The notes below the pieces were generated by a model, which did no database searches, was not told where the DNA came from, and was given only the letters and a program-made list of their open reading frames with translations. Positions 17,205 through 24,195 of a stretch of DNA of 62,037 bases are shown in pieces. How positions within the stretch are numbered: position 1 is the first letter of the stretch; each line of letters begins with the position of its first letter. The stretch is from a virus: positions 1 to 62,037 of IMG/VR virus record IMGVR_UViG_3300044946_000086; one strand, given 5' to 3'. The translations under genes and the position numbers were made by a program.

Positions 17205-17560
17205 TCGGTGTGCGGGGCGACTTCGACTGGCGGCAAAGCTTCAGTCGGTTTCTCGGTCTGAACAGGGTCAGGCTCGGCCTCGGTAATCACGATGTCGTAG
17301 GTCTTCGTCGAATCAAAGACGATCGCCGCCTCTCGAGTGAGCCCACTCACGTTCAAAAAAATATGCTGGGCCGAAGGGTCTTCAAACATGTGGTCGTTCG
17401 GACTCTTATCGAAGCGCCGAACCACCCCAGTTCCCTGACCGTTTAGCGTCGGGTACTTCTCTTGGCGAAGACCAACACCCTCCATCACGATCTGCTTTGA
17501 GTCGCCGGATGATGCGTCAGCCGGCATTTCAGAGTCATAATAGGTGTTGGCATAGGGCAC
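17201..17560 (-). CDS. Hypothetical protein
   Basis: This encodes 119 aa from GTG 17560, overlapping the upstream TAG by one base. It is acidic, with beta-strand-like central stretches (QHIFLNVSGLTREAAIVF, YDIVITEAEP) and a Pro/Glu-rich C terminus. No family is recognised. Its stop overlaps the helicase stop on the other strand. Confidence 0.7.
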   Translation of the reverse strand: MPYANTYYDSEMPADASSGDSKQIVMEGVGLRQEKYPTLNGQGTGVVRRFDKSPNDHMFEDPSAQHIFLNVSGLTREAAIVFDSTKTYDIVITEAEPDPVQTEKPTEALPPVEVAPHTD

Positions 17561-17757
17561 TATGATTCGGCGATAGGGGTGGGGTCAATACCAAGCGCAG
17601 CCCGACCAGCCTGAATCTTGCGCCGCTTGATAGCCGCGACACTCGCCGCCTGTGCCCGGCGCAGGGCATCCAGAGACCGGCGTTTACTCGCGCCACGTCC
17701 AAGCGATCCGAGATGCGTCATCACGCGCTTTATGTCTTCTGGAGTTGGAGGCTGCAT
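17560..17757 (-). CDS. Small basic hypothetical protein
   Basis: This encodes 65 aa from ATG 17757 (MQPPTPEDIKR). It is basic, with two helices (IKRVMTHLG; SLDALRRAQAASVAAIKRRK), and looks like a nucleic-acid-binding small protein. No Shine-Dalgarno is visible. It is the middle gene of a three-gene minus-strand operon. Confidence 0.65.
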   Translation of the reverse strand: MQPPTPEDIKRVMTHLGSLGRGASKRRSLDALRRAQAASVAAIKRRKIQAGRAALGIDPTPIAES

Positions 17758-17794
17758 TAGACAACCGTTGCGCCGCGTGGAATTGTCGTCAAGT

Positions 17795-18469
17795 TTACTC
17801 GGGTAACTCAGATTCGGCATCCTTCCCGACAGGAATCCAGCCAGCCTCCTCAAGCTCCTGAATTGTGCCAAACAATGAATCCGGTTTTTCAGTCCATGTA
17901 ACCCCTTTTTGTGCGTAGGCTTTTTTAACCTCTTCAGCCACCTTTCTGACAGGATAAATCCCACCAACTTTTAAGCAGGCGTCGATCAATATCTGGGTGT
18001 CGGCATCCGGCTTCTCATCGTCGATCGCCGTGCTTTTTTGAGCCGAAGCGAGTCGGTAGGTCTTTTCGGTTTTAATAACTTCGCCTGTCTTTAGGAGGAA
18101 TCGAAGCGAGTGAATCACAGTCCAGTGCCCGCACTTGTCACCCATCTCCTCGAGATCAGCCTGAATCTCGCCAAACCTTTTAGACCCAGTTTTAAGCGCA
18201 GTGAGCACAGACTCTTTCTTCGGCCACGTCGAACCCCATGTCTTACCAACGTAAGCCAATAATTCGCCTCCATCTTTTTCTTTGTGATAGCCGCCCTGGC
18301 CACCGATCAGCTCCCCTGATTCTGTGACCTCAAGTGCTCCTCGGTCGATCAGCACTTCCAACACATATTCAGCGAGCATAGGCGCCTTTTTTATGGCCGC
18401 TCTCGCAGCATCATGATCAGCGAATTTCTGTGCCCTAAACTTGTCTTCAAATACCTGTTTTGTGCTCAT
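17795..18469 (-). CDS. Hypothetical protein with winged-helix-like segments
   Basis: This encodes 224 aa, Lys/Glu-rich and mostly helical. Two stretches (about 90-135, KRFGEIQADLEEMG to FLLKTGEVIK, and about 155-210, LIDACLKVGG to IQELEEAGW) look like winged-helix modules, the second half resembling the first. It starts at 18469, directly beside the AT-rich palindromes of the origin-like region, so a DNA-binding role there is plausible but unproven. Confidence 0.75.
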   Translation of the reverse strand: MSTKQVFEDKFRAQKFADHDAARAAIKKAPMLAEYVLEVLIDRGALEVTESGELIGGQGGYHKEKDGGELLAYVGKTWGSTWPKKESVLTALKTGSKRFGEIQADLEEMGDKCGHWTVIHSLRFLLKTGEVIKTEKTYRLASAQKSTAIDDEKPDADTQILIDACLKVGGIYPVRKVAEEVKKAYAQKGVTWTEKPDSLFGTIQELEEAGWIPVGKDAESELPE

Positions 18470-18492
18470 ATATTTTTCTCCTATTTTAAACC

Positions 18493-18595
18493 ATCATTAA
18501 TTGGTAATAATTGATGATGATGGTGCAAAGGCCGCTAGCAGAAATCAAGCCTTTTGTGTGACCATTAATTAATATACCTAATTAATTGATGATTA
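18493..18595. repeat. Paired AT-rich palindromes
   Basis: ATCATTAATT (18493-18502) pairs imperfectly with AATTGATGAT (18509-18518). A second set, ATTAATTAATATACCTAATTAATTGAT (given here as adjoining parts ATTAATTAAT at 18564 and TAATTAATTGATGAT at 18579), repeats the TTAATTGATGAT word. The palindromes are easily melted and lie directly upstream of the 18469 start, so they could be an unwinding element or an operator. Confidence 0.55.
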
Positions 18596-18634
18596 TTTCG
18601 CAGCCTATGCAGGCCATTCCTCGATGAAACAGTG

Positions 18635-18706
18635 TCTATATGATCGCATTTGCTTTGCTCGGCGGGCTAATGCTACCGCCGCCCGCTCGCACAATGCGAT
18701 TATAGA
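18635..18706. other. Long stem-loop
   Basis: TCTATATGATCGCAT (18635-18649) pairs with ATGCGATTATAGA (18694-18706), with a 2-base bulge. Inside it CGGCGG (18660-18665) pairs exactly with CCGCCG (18676-18681). The result is a 72-base extended hairpin or cruciform. There is no T-run, so it is not a simple terminator; it could be an origin hairpin or a structured RNA. Confidence 0.55.
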
Positions 18707-18788
18707 AACAATTTCGAGTTCTGTCAATAGGATGGTGGTTTCAGAAAAACAAACAGATGAAAAATAACCCGAAATTTCACAGCAAAAA

Positions 18789-18976
18789 CACCCCTATCTA
18801 CCACCAAAATTTATTTCCGGCATAGGGGTGTCTGAAATCAAGGCATAGGGGTTAAAATAGGATAGGGGTGGCGTGCACGGAACCAAGGCAACGGAGGGGA
18901 AGAAGAGAGAAAGACCTTCCTCACACTCCGTCTGCTGGCCACCTACTCGGGCGAAAAGCGGGGCATAGGGGTGTCT
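18789..18976. repeat. GGCATAGGGGT iterons
   Basis: GGCATAGGGGT occurs exactly at 18819-18829, 18842-18852 and 18962-18972; the first and last share GGCATAGGGGTGTCT. A variant AGGATAGGGGT lies at 18859-18869, and an inverted copy ACACCCCTATCT at 18789-18800. This spacing is like iterons bound by a replication initiator or regulator. Confidence 0.7.
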
Positions 18977-19399
18977 CCCGGCCCACCAGGCGGCTCCGGG
19001 CAGCGGAAAGCCGCTGCTCGATCGCAGTCAGAATCTTTCACGCTCGGCGAAGGAGGGTGAACCGTTGGCCGGATGGTCTCACGCTGGACGCTCAGACCGC
19101 CCGCCGTGCAACGCTGGGTGTGCTCAGGCTTGCGCGGACCGCGTGGCGGCTGTCCTGATACCCACTGGGCAAACGTCGGGCAACGTGGCGCGGCGGCGCA
19201 GTGATTCGCAACACGGTTTCCGCTGGTCTCATCACCGTTTTCTTTCACTGAGTTGCAACGACTTGCATTTGTCTCAATAGCAAAAAAGAACAATAAACTC
19301 GCAAAGTGTTGATGCTCTAAGAAATCACATTTCGGACAATAAACATTATGGGAAATATAGAAACGACTTCGTAAAACCATTTCCAACGACTTGCGTTAT

Positions 19400-19813
19400 T
19401 CACTCCACCGGCAGCTCCGATGGCTCGGCCTCGATGGCCTGCACTTTCCGTGGCGCCTTCTTGCCGCCTTTCCACTCCACTTTCTCAATCTGCCGTTTCA
19501 TCGCCTCGATGACGGCAGGTGAGTTTTCAAGCATTTCCTGCATCTTGCCGTAGGTCTCGCCGGCCACCGCAAAGGCAACGCTGCGCTGCAATGGCAGGCC
19601 AGCAGAGTAGGCGAAGATCAGTTTAACGGCGTCAATGCGCGTCCTAAAGTCCGGCTCTTCAGCCCAGTCTTTTAATGACTTATCCCATCGGCTATTCGCT
19701 GCATCCAGACAGCCCTCAATCGTTTCTTTCAGACGATCCACGAAGCCAGGATCATTTTCCCAACGCTCGCAGAGCTGGGCGGCGATGTCTCTTTTTTTAT
19801 CAATGGTTTGCAT
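19400..19813 (-). CDS. Hypothetical protein
   Basis: This encodes 137 aa from ATG 19813 (MQTIDKK). It is mostly helical. The central segment RIDAVKLIFAYSAGLPLQR recalls the DNA-binding small-terminase-like or DUF5681-like proteins (the pattern ends in a Gly-x-Pro after a helix), and the C terminus is basic then acidic. A small-terminase role is possible but weak, because it lies far from terL. It starts about 50 bases from the 23-bp palindrome array, which probably controls it. Confidence 0.7.
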   Translation of the reverse strand: MQTIDKKRDIAAQLCERWENDPGFVDRLKETIEGCLDAANSRWDKSLKDWAEEPDFRTRIDAVKLIFAYSAGLPLQRSVAFAVAGETYGKMQEMLENSPAVIEAMKRQIEKVEWKGGKKAPRKVQAIEAEPSELPVE

Positions 19814-19862
19814 GCGTCCGGGCAGGCGCGAAGTTACGCAAACCAAAACACCCTGTCAATTC

Positions 19863-19975
19863 GAGTATACCTTTTAGTTATGCTCGGAGTATACCTTTAA
19901 AGCATGCTCACCTATGAGGATTTTGGTCTGAGCATAACTTTTAAGCATAGTTGAGTATAACCTAAAGGTATGCTC
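19863..19975. promoter_or_regulatory. Array of four 23-bp palindromes
   Basis: Sites lie at 19863-19885, 19887-19909, 19930-19952 (weaker right half) and 19953-19975. The half-site is GAGYATAMC and each full site is a near-perfect inverted repeat (for example GAGTATACC...GGTATGCTC at the fourth). It lies between the minus gene starting at 19813 and the plus operon, 33 bases before a DnaA box. It could be a multi-operator control region or initiator-binding iterons. Confidence 0.8.
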
Positions 19976-20007
19976 GCCTACATCCTGTGTGCAACCTACT
20001 GGCAGTG

Positions 20008-20016
20008 TTATCCACA
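20008..20016 (+). promoter_or_regulatory. Consensus DnaA box
   Basis: TTATCCACA matches the bacterial DnaA box consensus TTATNCACA exactly. A single 9-mer can occur by chance, but its position just beside the palindrome array and in the only gene-poor replication region supports a role in recruiting host DnaA. Confidence 0.6.
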
Positions 20017-20126
20017 GTTTAAGTGCAAGCCACGCTTGGTGTTTGTCGCATCACATCAACGTATGCGGATACGAAAATATGTTACCTAACTTCTTAGCTT
20101 GCAGCGTCTTTGCCTTGCTGCCGCCG

Positions 20127-20155
20127 ATTATGCTTCTACTAGAGCGGCTTTAGTG
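20127..20155 (+). promoter_or_regulatory. 29-base repeated element, copy 1 (possible early promoter)
   Basis: ATTATGCTT, five variable bases, then AGAGCGGCTTTAGTG. The same element occurs at 23191-23219 with only the five central bases changed. TATGCT could serve as a -10, but no standard -35 is at the right distance in either copy, so it may be a phage-specific promoter or a transcript leader. A possible ATG follows at 20168. Confidence 0.6.
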
Positions 20156-20167
20156 TATGGTGATGGC

Positions 20168-20323
20168 ATGAAGCTTACTTTGACCGTTCGCCAAGTCCGT
20201 GCCCGCAGCTACTTATTCCAAGAGCTGATCGCGGACTACGTGCAAGCGTTTCGGAGCTCGCCGACATTTGGCGAGTGCCGGACGTTCTTCTTGTATGCGA
20301 CGCGCAAGGCTCGCTTTTACTGA
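20168..20323 (+). CDS. Possible small basic protein
   Basis: This encodes 51 aa from ATG 20168, 12 bases after the repeated element. It is basic with a plausible amphipathic helix (YLFQELIADYVQAF), but there is no recognised family and no clear ribosome binding site. It may be real as the first gene of the operon. Confidence 0.4.
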   Translation: MKLTLTVRQVRARSYLFQELIADYVQAFRSSPTFGECRTFFLYATRKARFY

Positions 20324-20332
20324 ACAACCACA

Positions 20333-20347
20333 CCCGCAAGACGCGGG
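20333..20347 (+). other. Small hairpin before the early operon
   Basis: CCCGC pairs with GCGGG around an AAGAC loop, 16 bases upstream of the 20363 start. There is no T-run. It could be an RNA-stability or attenuation hairpin. A comparable small hairpin lies at 22145-22160. Confidence 0.3.
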
Positions 20348-20362
20348 GCAACCACGACTAAA

Positions 20363-20623
20363 ATGAAAACTGAAACCATCGAAAGAAAAGACCCTGTTAA
20401 ATCTCTGTTACCTTGGCTTGGTGCGCTTGGTCACACGTTTTTTGTAATTGAGCCTGACGACTCGCCAAACAGCCTTTATGGAGGCTGGCGCTGTTGCTCT
20501 GAAAACGGCTGTATCGAACATGCCTTAATTGACCTAAAGCCCGGTCGCCAAGTTTGGCAGAAGATCATGAAGCGCGGTCGCTACGGGTCAATCAAGGTCA
20601 CTTATAAGGAGGTCACGCCATGA
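20363..20623 (+). CDS. Hypothetical protein
   Basis: This encodes 86 aa. It has three Cys residues (WRCCSENGC) in a possible metal-binding or beta-hairpin segment and a basic C terminus. No family is recognised. It is coupled to the next gene by ATGA; the sequence before the start lacks a Shine-Dalgarno. Confidence 0.7.
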   Translation: MKTETIERKDPVKSLLPWLGALGHTFFVIEPDDSPNSLYGGWRCCSENGCIEHALIDLKPGRQVWQKIMKRGRYGSIKVTYKEVTP

Positions 20624-20934
20624 GAGAAAATTTTCCTATTTTAGGGTGGCGCAAAACCGTCAGCGAGTGCGGTAACGAATGGCATCAATGTATCGCGCCG
20701 CTCTCAGTCGTTGGGGACGTTTGGAAGATCACAAATTCCACGCGCCCAGAAAAAGAAGATATCGGTCTATATCTCTGGAACGTGCGCACAATGTTCTGGT
20801 CGCGATACAATAATAAAACCCCGCGTGGTTACGCCAAGACTCTTGAGGCGGCTAAGGCTATCGTTGAATGCGTGCTTATTAACACCGATACCTGTAATCC
20901 GCAGGAGCTTCCTAATAACTTAACTTCCGCCTAG
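20620..20934 (+). CDS. Hypothetical protein
   Basis: This encodes 104 aa with an ATGA overlap upstream. It is Trp/Tyr-rich, with a TLEAAKAIVECVL helix near the C terminus resembling the end of many small phage proteins that follow a Tyr-Ala-Lys turn (RGYAKTLEAAK). Function is unknown. Confidence 0.7.
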   Translation: MRENFPILGWRKTVSECGNEWHQCIAPLSVVGDVWKITNSTRPEKEDIGLYLWNVRTMFWSRYNNKTPRGYAKTLEAAKAIVECVLINTDTCNPQELPNNLTSA

Positions 20935-20989
20935 TCGTGGAACTCATCCGAAACGGCGAGGAGCCGGTGAGAGCGACGGCACACACACC

Positions 20990-21337
20990 ATGAACGCACA
21001 GAACACAAAAACGACGCACACGCAGGGCCCTTGGAGATTATTGACAGCCTTGGTTCTTCCCGGTTGCTCAATTCTTATCGAAAACACGGAGGGTGATGTT
21101 GTCACTCGCCTTGGTGACACGCAACGCGGAGCCCCACTTTTGACAGAGCAAGACCATGCCAACGCACGCCTAATCGCCTCCGCGCCGGAGCTGCTGGCGG
21201 CTTTGCAGGACTTGGCCGACAGCGCAGCGCATAACTTAGAGCAAACGGGTTATCCGCACGACCAAGCTATGCTTACCCTCGCGCATATTGACGCCGCCCG
21301 CGCCGCAATCCTGAAAGCAACGGGAAGGCAGTCGTGA
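20990..21337 (+). CDS. Conserved small protein of phage/prophage operons
   Basis: This encodes 115 aa. The pattern HANARLIASAPELLAALQDL followed by a C-terminal DAARAAILKATG is common in unnamed proteins of phage early regions. The N terminus (HTQGPW) is the usual start of that family. It is coupled to the next small gene by GTGA. Confidence 0.8.
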   Translation: MNAQNTKTTHTQGPWRLLTALVLPGCSILIENTEGDVVTRLGDTQRGAPLLTEQDHANARLIASAPELLAALQDLADSAAHNLEQTGYPHDQAMLTLAHIDAARAAILKATGRQS

Positions 21338-21483
21338 AAACCTTTATCTTCACAGACCGCACGCCTGCCATGAACCACTTTGAGATTCAGGCAGAAACCC
21401 CCGCCGAGGCAATTCGCCGTCTTGTCGCGCTACACGGCAAGCAACCTTACCGGATCGTCAACATCATCCCATGCGCGTCCTAA
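21334..21483 (+). CDS. Small conserved-looking protein
   Basis: This encodes 49 aa from GTG 21334 (GTGA overlap) to TAA 21483, overlapping the methyltransferase start by 13 bases. It has a strand-helix-strand layout (FEIQAETPAEAIRRLVALHG, then YRIVNII), as in many small phage proteins that end in a short beta strand. Confidence 0.6.
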   Translation: MKTFIFTDRTPAMNHFEIQAETPAEAIRRLVALHGKQPYRIVNIIPCAS

Positions 21484-22115
21484 TTGCCTGTGAATTTTCC
21501 GGTGTCGTGCGTCGTGCTTTTCGTGAGCGCGGTCACGATGCATGGAGCTGTGATTTACTGCCGAGTGAGGACTTGTCGCAATTTCATTTGCGCGGTGATG
21601 CGCTTCAATATATCCAGCCGGGAAAAGTTTTCCTGCATGGATCGACCCGCGTCTTTACCGATTGGGATTTGATTATCGCGCATCCTCCGTGCACCTATCT
21701 TTGCAATTCAGGCGTGCGATGGCTAAAGCCGGATGGACGCTTAAACGTGGAGAGGCATCAGGAAATGATGAACGCATGCGACTTATTTGCCGCGCTTTAC
21801 AGTTCAAAATGCCCGCGAGTCTGCATTGAGAATCCGATAATGCACAGCTATGCGCGGGACTATCTGCAATCGGCATGGAGCGTGCCTGTCTTCACGCAAT
21901 CAATTCAGCCTTGGCAGTTTGGTCACGGCGAGGTTAAGCGCACCTGCCTCTGGCTGCGCGGCCTGCCTGACCTGAAGCCGTCAAACATTGTCGCGGGGCG
22001 CACGGCTCGCGTGCATCGCGCTTCACCCGGCCCAGATCGCTGGAAGGAACGAAGCCGGACACTTTCAGGCATAGCCAAAGCGATGGCCGAACAATGGGGG
22101 AGCCTGCCAGTTTAA
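21471..22115 (+). CDS. DNA (cytosine-5) methyltransferase-like protein
   Basis: This encodes 214 aa. The N terminus RVLIACEFSGVVRRAF is the SAM-binding strand/loop. HPPCTYL at 71-77 holds the catalytic PPC, and IENP near 119-122 is the ENV-like motif. C-terminal KRTCLWLRGLP matches the compact phage methylase family, which lacks a large target-recognition domain. It may protect phage DNA from host restriction or mark it. The target sequence cannot be predicted. Confidence 0.82.
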   Translation: MRVLIACEFSGVVRRAFRERGHDAWSCDLLPSEDLSQFHLRGDALQYIQPGKVFLHGSTRVFTDWDLIIAHPPCTYLCNSGVRWLKPDGRLNVERHQEMMNACDLFAALYSSKCPRVCIENPIMHSYARDYLQSAWSVPVFTQSIQPWQFGHGEVKRTCLWLRGLPDLKPSNIVAGRTARVHRASPGPDRWKERSRTLSGIAKAMAEQWGSLPV

Positions 22116-22144
22116 TTTTTCAGCCTAACCCCCGCAAGGGCGTC

Positions 22145-22160
22145 GCCGGACGTTTCCGGC
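22145..22160 (+). other. Perfect small hairpin
   Basis: GCCGGA pairs with TCCGGC around CGTT in the 76-base gap after the methyltransferase gene. No T-run follows on either side, so termination is doubtful; it could protect or process the transcript. Confidence 0.3.
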
Positions 22161-22191
22161 AGTCGGATCAGACTCAAAACGATAACAAAAT

Positions 22192-22404
22192 ATGCAAACA
22201 TACGCTATCAGGAATCAAACAGAGCTTCGCGCCGATTTTTGGCGGGAGCATGGGCACTTAGTGTGCCGGACAAATGCGCGGGGCAACCCGCTTCCTCAGA
22301 ATCAACAGCCGACAGACACGCGGTGTGCGTTCGTCGAATACGTGGACATGCTCTGCAAGAACGGAAACATTTCCGCCAAACTCGCGGAGGTCGTCACGCT
22401 ATGA
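22192..22404 (+). CDS. Hypothetical protein
   Basis: This encodes 70 aa, helical in its C-terminal half (AFVEYVDMLCKNGNIS), with a compact WREHGHLVCR segment. Unnamed. It is coupled to 22401 by ATGA. The start ATG 22192 has no Shine-Dalgarno. Confidence 0.7.
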   Translation: MQTYAIRNQTELRADFWREHGHLVCRTNARGNPLPQNQQPTDTRCAFVEYVDMLCKNGNISAKLAEVVTL

Positions 22405-22916
22405 GCACACAAAAAGCAAAGTTTGAACTATTCGCCCGGCTGCAAGCCTTGGGCTTTACTTATGACGAAGCTGCGAGCCTGCGGCGTATTGAAATGACAC
22501 TTCACCGCTGGGCGGAAGCTGAATGCAATGGTGAAATTCAGCGCGAGGAACGCCTTGACGATCGAGGCTGGGATCAGGGCGATGGTAAACCGTTTCGCGT
22601 TTACGGCCAGAGCCATCAGAACCGTTACCCGATTGCAGACCGTGAAGCCGGGGCGCTGCGCAGGCTGGCCGCTATCGTCAAGGCTCGCAATAAACGCGCA
22701 ACCACCGACGAAGGCGCAAGCAACTTCGTGTTCGCCTATCATCAAGGCGATTGCCGGGGCTGCATGCTATACCTCGTTACACGCGGACAACTGCGCGAGG
22801 TGGATCGCGCCACAATTGAACGCCACTCAGGCAAGAACGCCGCTCGAAGCGAAGAAAGCCGCCTGCAATGGACTATCTCCCAATACTACAATAACGGGCT
22901 GGCAATCTGCGCCTAA
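22401..22916 (+). CDS. Hypothetical protein
   Basis: This encodes 171 aa from ATG 22401 (MSTQKAK; ATGA overlap), chosen over longer frames that read through the previous gene. The N-terminal helical pattern LFARLQALGFTYDEAASLRRIEMTLHRWAE looks like a small DNA-binding head, here cited only as a position range (about 9-38). The rest is mixed alpha/beta with FVFAYHQGDCRGCMLYLV in the centre. Similar unnamed genes are common in phage early operons. Confidence 0.72.
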   Translation: MSTQKAKFELFARLQALGFTYDEAASLRRIEMTLHRWAEAECNGEIQREERLDDRGWDQGDGKPFRVYGQSHQNRYPIADREAGALRRLAAIVKARNKRATTDEGASNFVFAYHQGDCRGCMLYLVTRGQLREVDRATIERHSGKNAARSEESRLQWTISQYYNNGLAICA

Positions 22917-23257
22917 CCTAAACCACCGCTAACCCCGCCAAAAGCTCCCGCCAAGTTGGATTTATGGCCGGCATGTCAGCCTTTCGCTTTGTCCATGCTC
23001 GCCAAAAGACTTCTCTCTGCCCGCAAGACCAACGCTTTTCTTGCATTCATTGACCGCGCTCTCTTCTGTGCGGGGGTATTCGCATTGCCGCCTTTAGCGC
23101 CGATCTGCGACAGGTATTTTGCGATGGGATTTCGTGCCATATAGTGAGCATTAGACCGGCTTTCGTAAGACGCAAGAAAAAATCTTTAAAATTATGCTTG
23201 AACAAGAGCGGCTTTAGTGATGCGAATTGAGGACATAAACTTCTGAGGTTATAAACC
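22917..23257 (+). other. Intergenic stretch with repeated promoter-like element
   Basis: About 340 bases carry only weak frames; a 49-62 aa frame around 22956-23144 looks random. The second 29-base repeat (23191-23219) lies near the right end, so an internal promoter for the following genes is likely. Confidence 0.5.
23191..23219 (+). promoter_or_regulatory. 29-base repeated element, copy 2 (possible early promoter)
   Basis: ATTATGCTT then five variable bases then AGAGCGGCTTTAGTG, as at 20127-20155: 24 conserved positions flank five variable ones. It lies 39 bases before the ATG at 23258. Confidence 0.6.
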
Positions 23258-23980
23258 ATGATCACAACAAAACTACTCGCATTCCACGGCAAAAAATCCG
23301 TGAAGAAAAAGTATCTGTCCAGAATCCAAGCGCACCGTAAAGCTGATGAACTCGCCAGCGGTTTTTACTGGGAAAAGAAAGGTGATCGCATGATGGGCTG
23401 CGCGGTTGGCTGCATCCTGCACAGCAACCAGCACGAAAACGCCGCGCCTGAACTCGGCATCCCGCCGATATTGGCGCGCCTGCTCGACCGACTGTTTGAA
23501 TCGCTATGGGGCCGCGACAAGGAATTTGCCAAGGCGCTACCCGAACGCTTTATCGCAGCACCAAAGCCGGGCGCTGACTTGTCGCTTGTGTGGGCAAAAT
23601 GGTGTCTCTGGATGCTGCTCGACGAAAAGGATGGCGTCATTAACTTTACGAAGCGGGAAAATTCCATCGAAGCGATCAAGGGAGTCGGCGCGCTTTACCG
23701 TCGCTGGGCAGCGGGCGATAAGCCCGCAACCAGCGAGTGGGAAAGCGCGAAAAAATTAGCCGCCGCCTACGACGACGCCGACGCCGCCGCCGCCGCCGCC
23801 TACGCCGCCTACGCCGACGCCGCCACCTACGCCGCCTACGCCGCCTACGCCGCCTACGCCGCCGCCTACGCCGCCGCCGCCGCCTACGACGCCGCCTACG
23901 CCGCCTACGATGCCGCCCGAAAGCGTCATTATCTGCTCATGGCCGATAAACTGATCAAACTCATGACCGAGGCGAAATGA
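23258..23980 (+). CDS. Protein with Ala-Ala-Tyr repeat domain
   Basis: This encodes 240 aa. Residues 1-165 are an ordinary soluble domain (basic start, MGCAVGCILHS, WAKWCLWMLLDEKDG). Residues of about 168-222 are a low-complexity run of Ala with periodic Tyr and Asp (AAYAAYAA units), coded by near-identical GCCGCCTAC triplets of codons. A basic helix closes the protein (ARKRHYLLMADKLIKLM). AAY-repeat tails occur in other phage and bacterial proteins of unknown role. The DNA repeat could change length by slippage without frameshift. Confidence 0.8.
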   Translation: MITTKLLAFHGKKSVKKKYLSRIQAHRKADELASGFYWEKKGDRMMGCAVGCILHSNQHENAAPELGIPPILARLLDRLFESLWGRDKEFAKALPERFIAAPKPGADLSLVWAKWCLWMLLDEKDGVINFTKRENSIEAIKGVGALYRRWAAGDKPATSEWESAKKLAAAYDDADAAAAAAYAAYADAATYAAYAAYAAYAAAYAAAAAYDAAYAAYDAARKRHYLLMADKLIKLMTEAK

Positions 23981-24195
23981 ACACCTCGAACAAAAACGAA
24001 GAGGCTCAACGCAGGGTAGAAGAGATGGCGTTGCGCCAGGAGCGGCGTGATAATTTCTTTCGGTGCGGCGGGTATGACCATCTGCCTGCTATGACGCCGA
24101 AACAACAGGCCGCTGAACGCACGAAGTTTGAAGATCACGCTGACTTGCTGGCGAGCCGTGAATTTGGAGAAGAGAAAGACGACGACATTTTATGA
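23977..24195 (+). CDS. Small charged hypothetical protein
   Basis: This encodes 72 aa, overlapping both neighbours by ATGA. It is a charged helix (EEAQRRVEEMALRQERRD) with a CGGYDHLPAMTPKQ turn and an acidic end. Unrecognised. Confidence 0.65.
   Translation: MNTSNKNEEAQRRVEEMALRQERRDNFFRCGGYDHLPAMTPKQQAAERTKFEDHADLLASREFGEEKDDDIL

Larger units (their letters stand above)
18470..19399. other. Gene-poor origin-like region
   Basis: About 930 bases have no convincing gene. From left to right it holds AT-rich palindromes (18493-18595), a long stem-loop (18635-18706), GGGGT-containing iterons (18789-18976), a GC-rich stretch and an AT-rich end. The AT-rich end contains three AACGACTT words (19257, 19362 and 19385). 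The frames crossing it have unlikely residue composition. This structure beside the helicase operon is what a theta-type origin would look like. Confidence 0.6.

Noticed and set aside
18868-19386. Overlapping frames in the origin-like region
   Set aside because: Both strands give Arg/Pro/Cys-rich or irregular peptides without family resemblance; the region is better explained as noncoding.
23758-23930. CRISPR-like repeat array
   Set aside because: The repeats are contiguous 9-base coding units without spacers, a microsatellite inside a gene.
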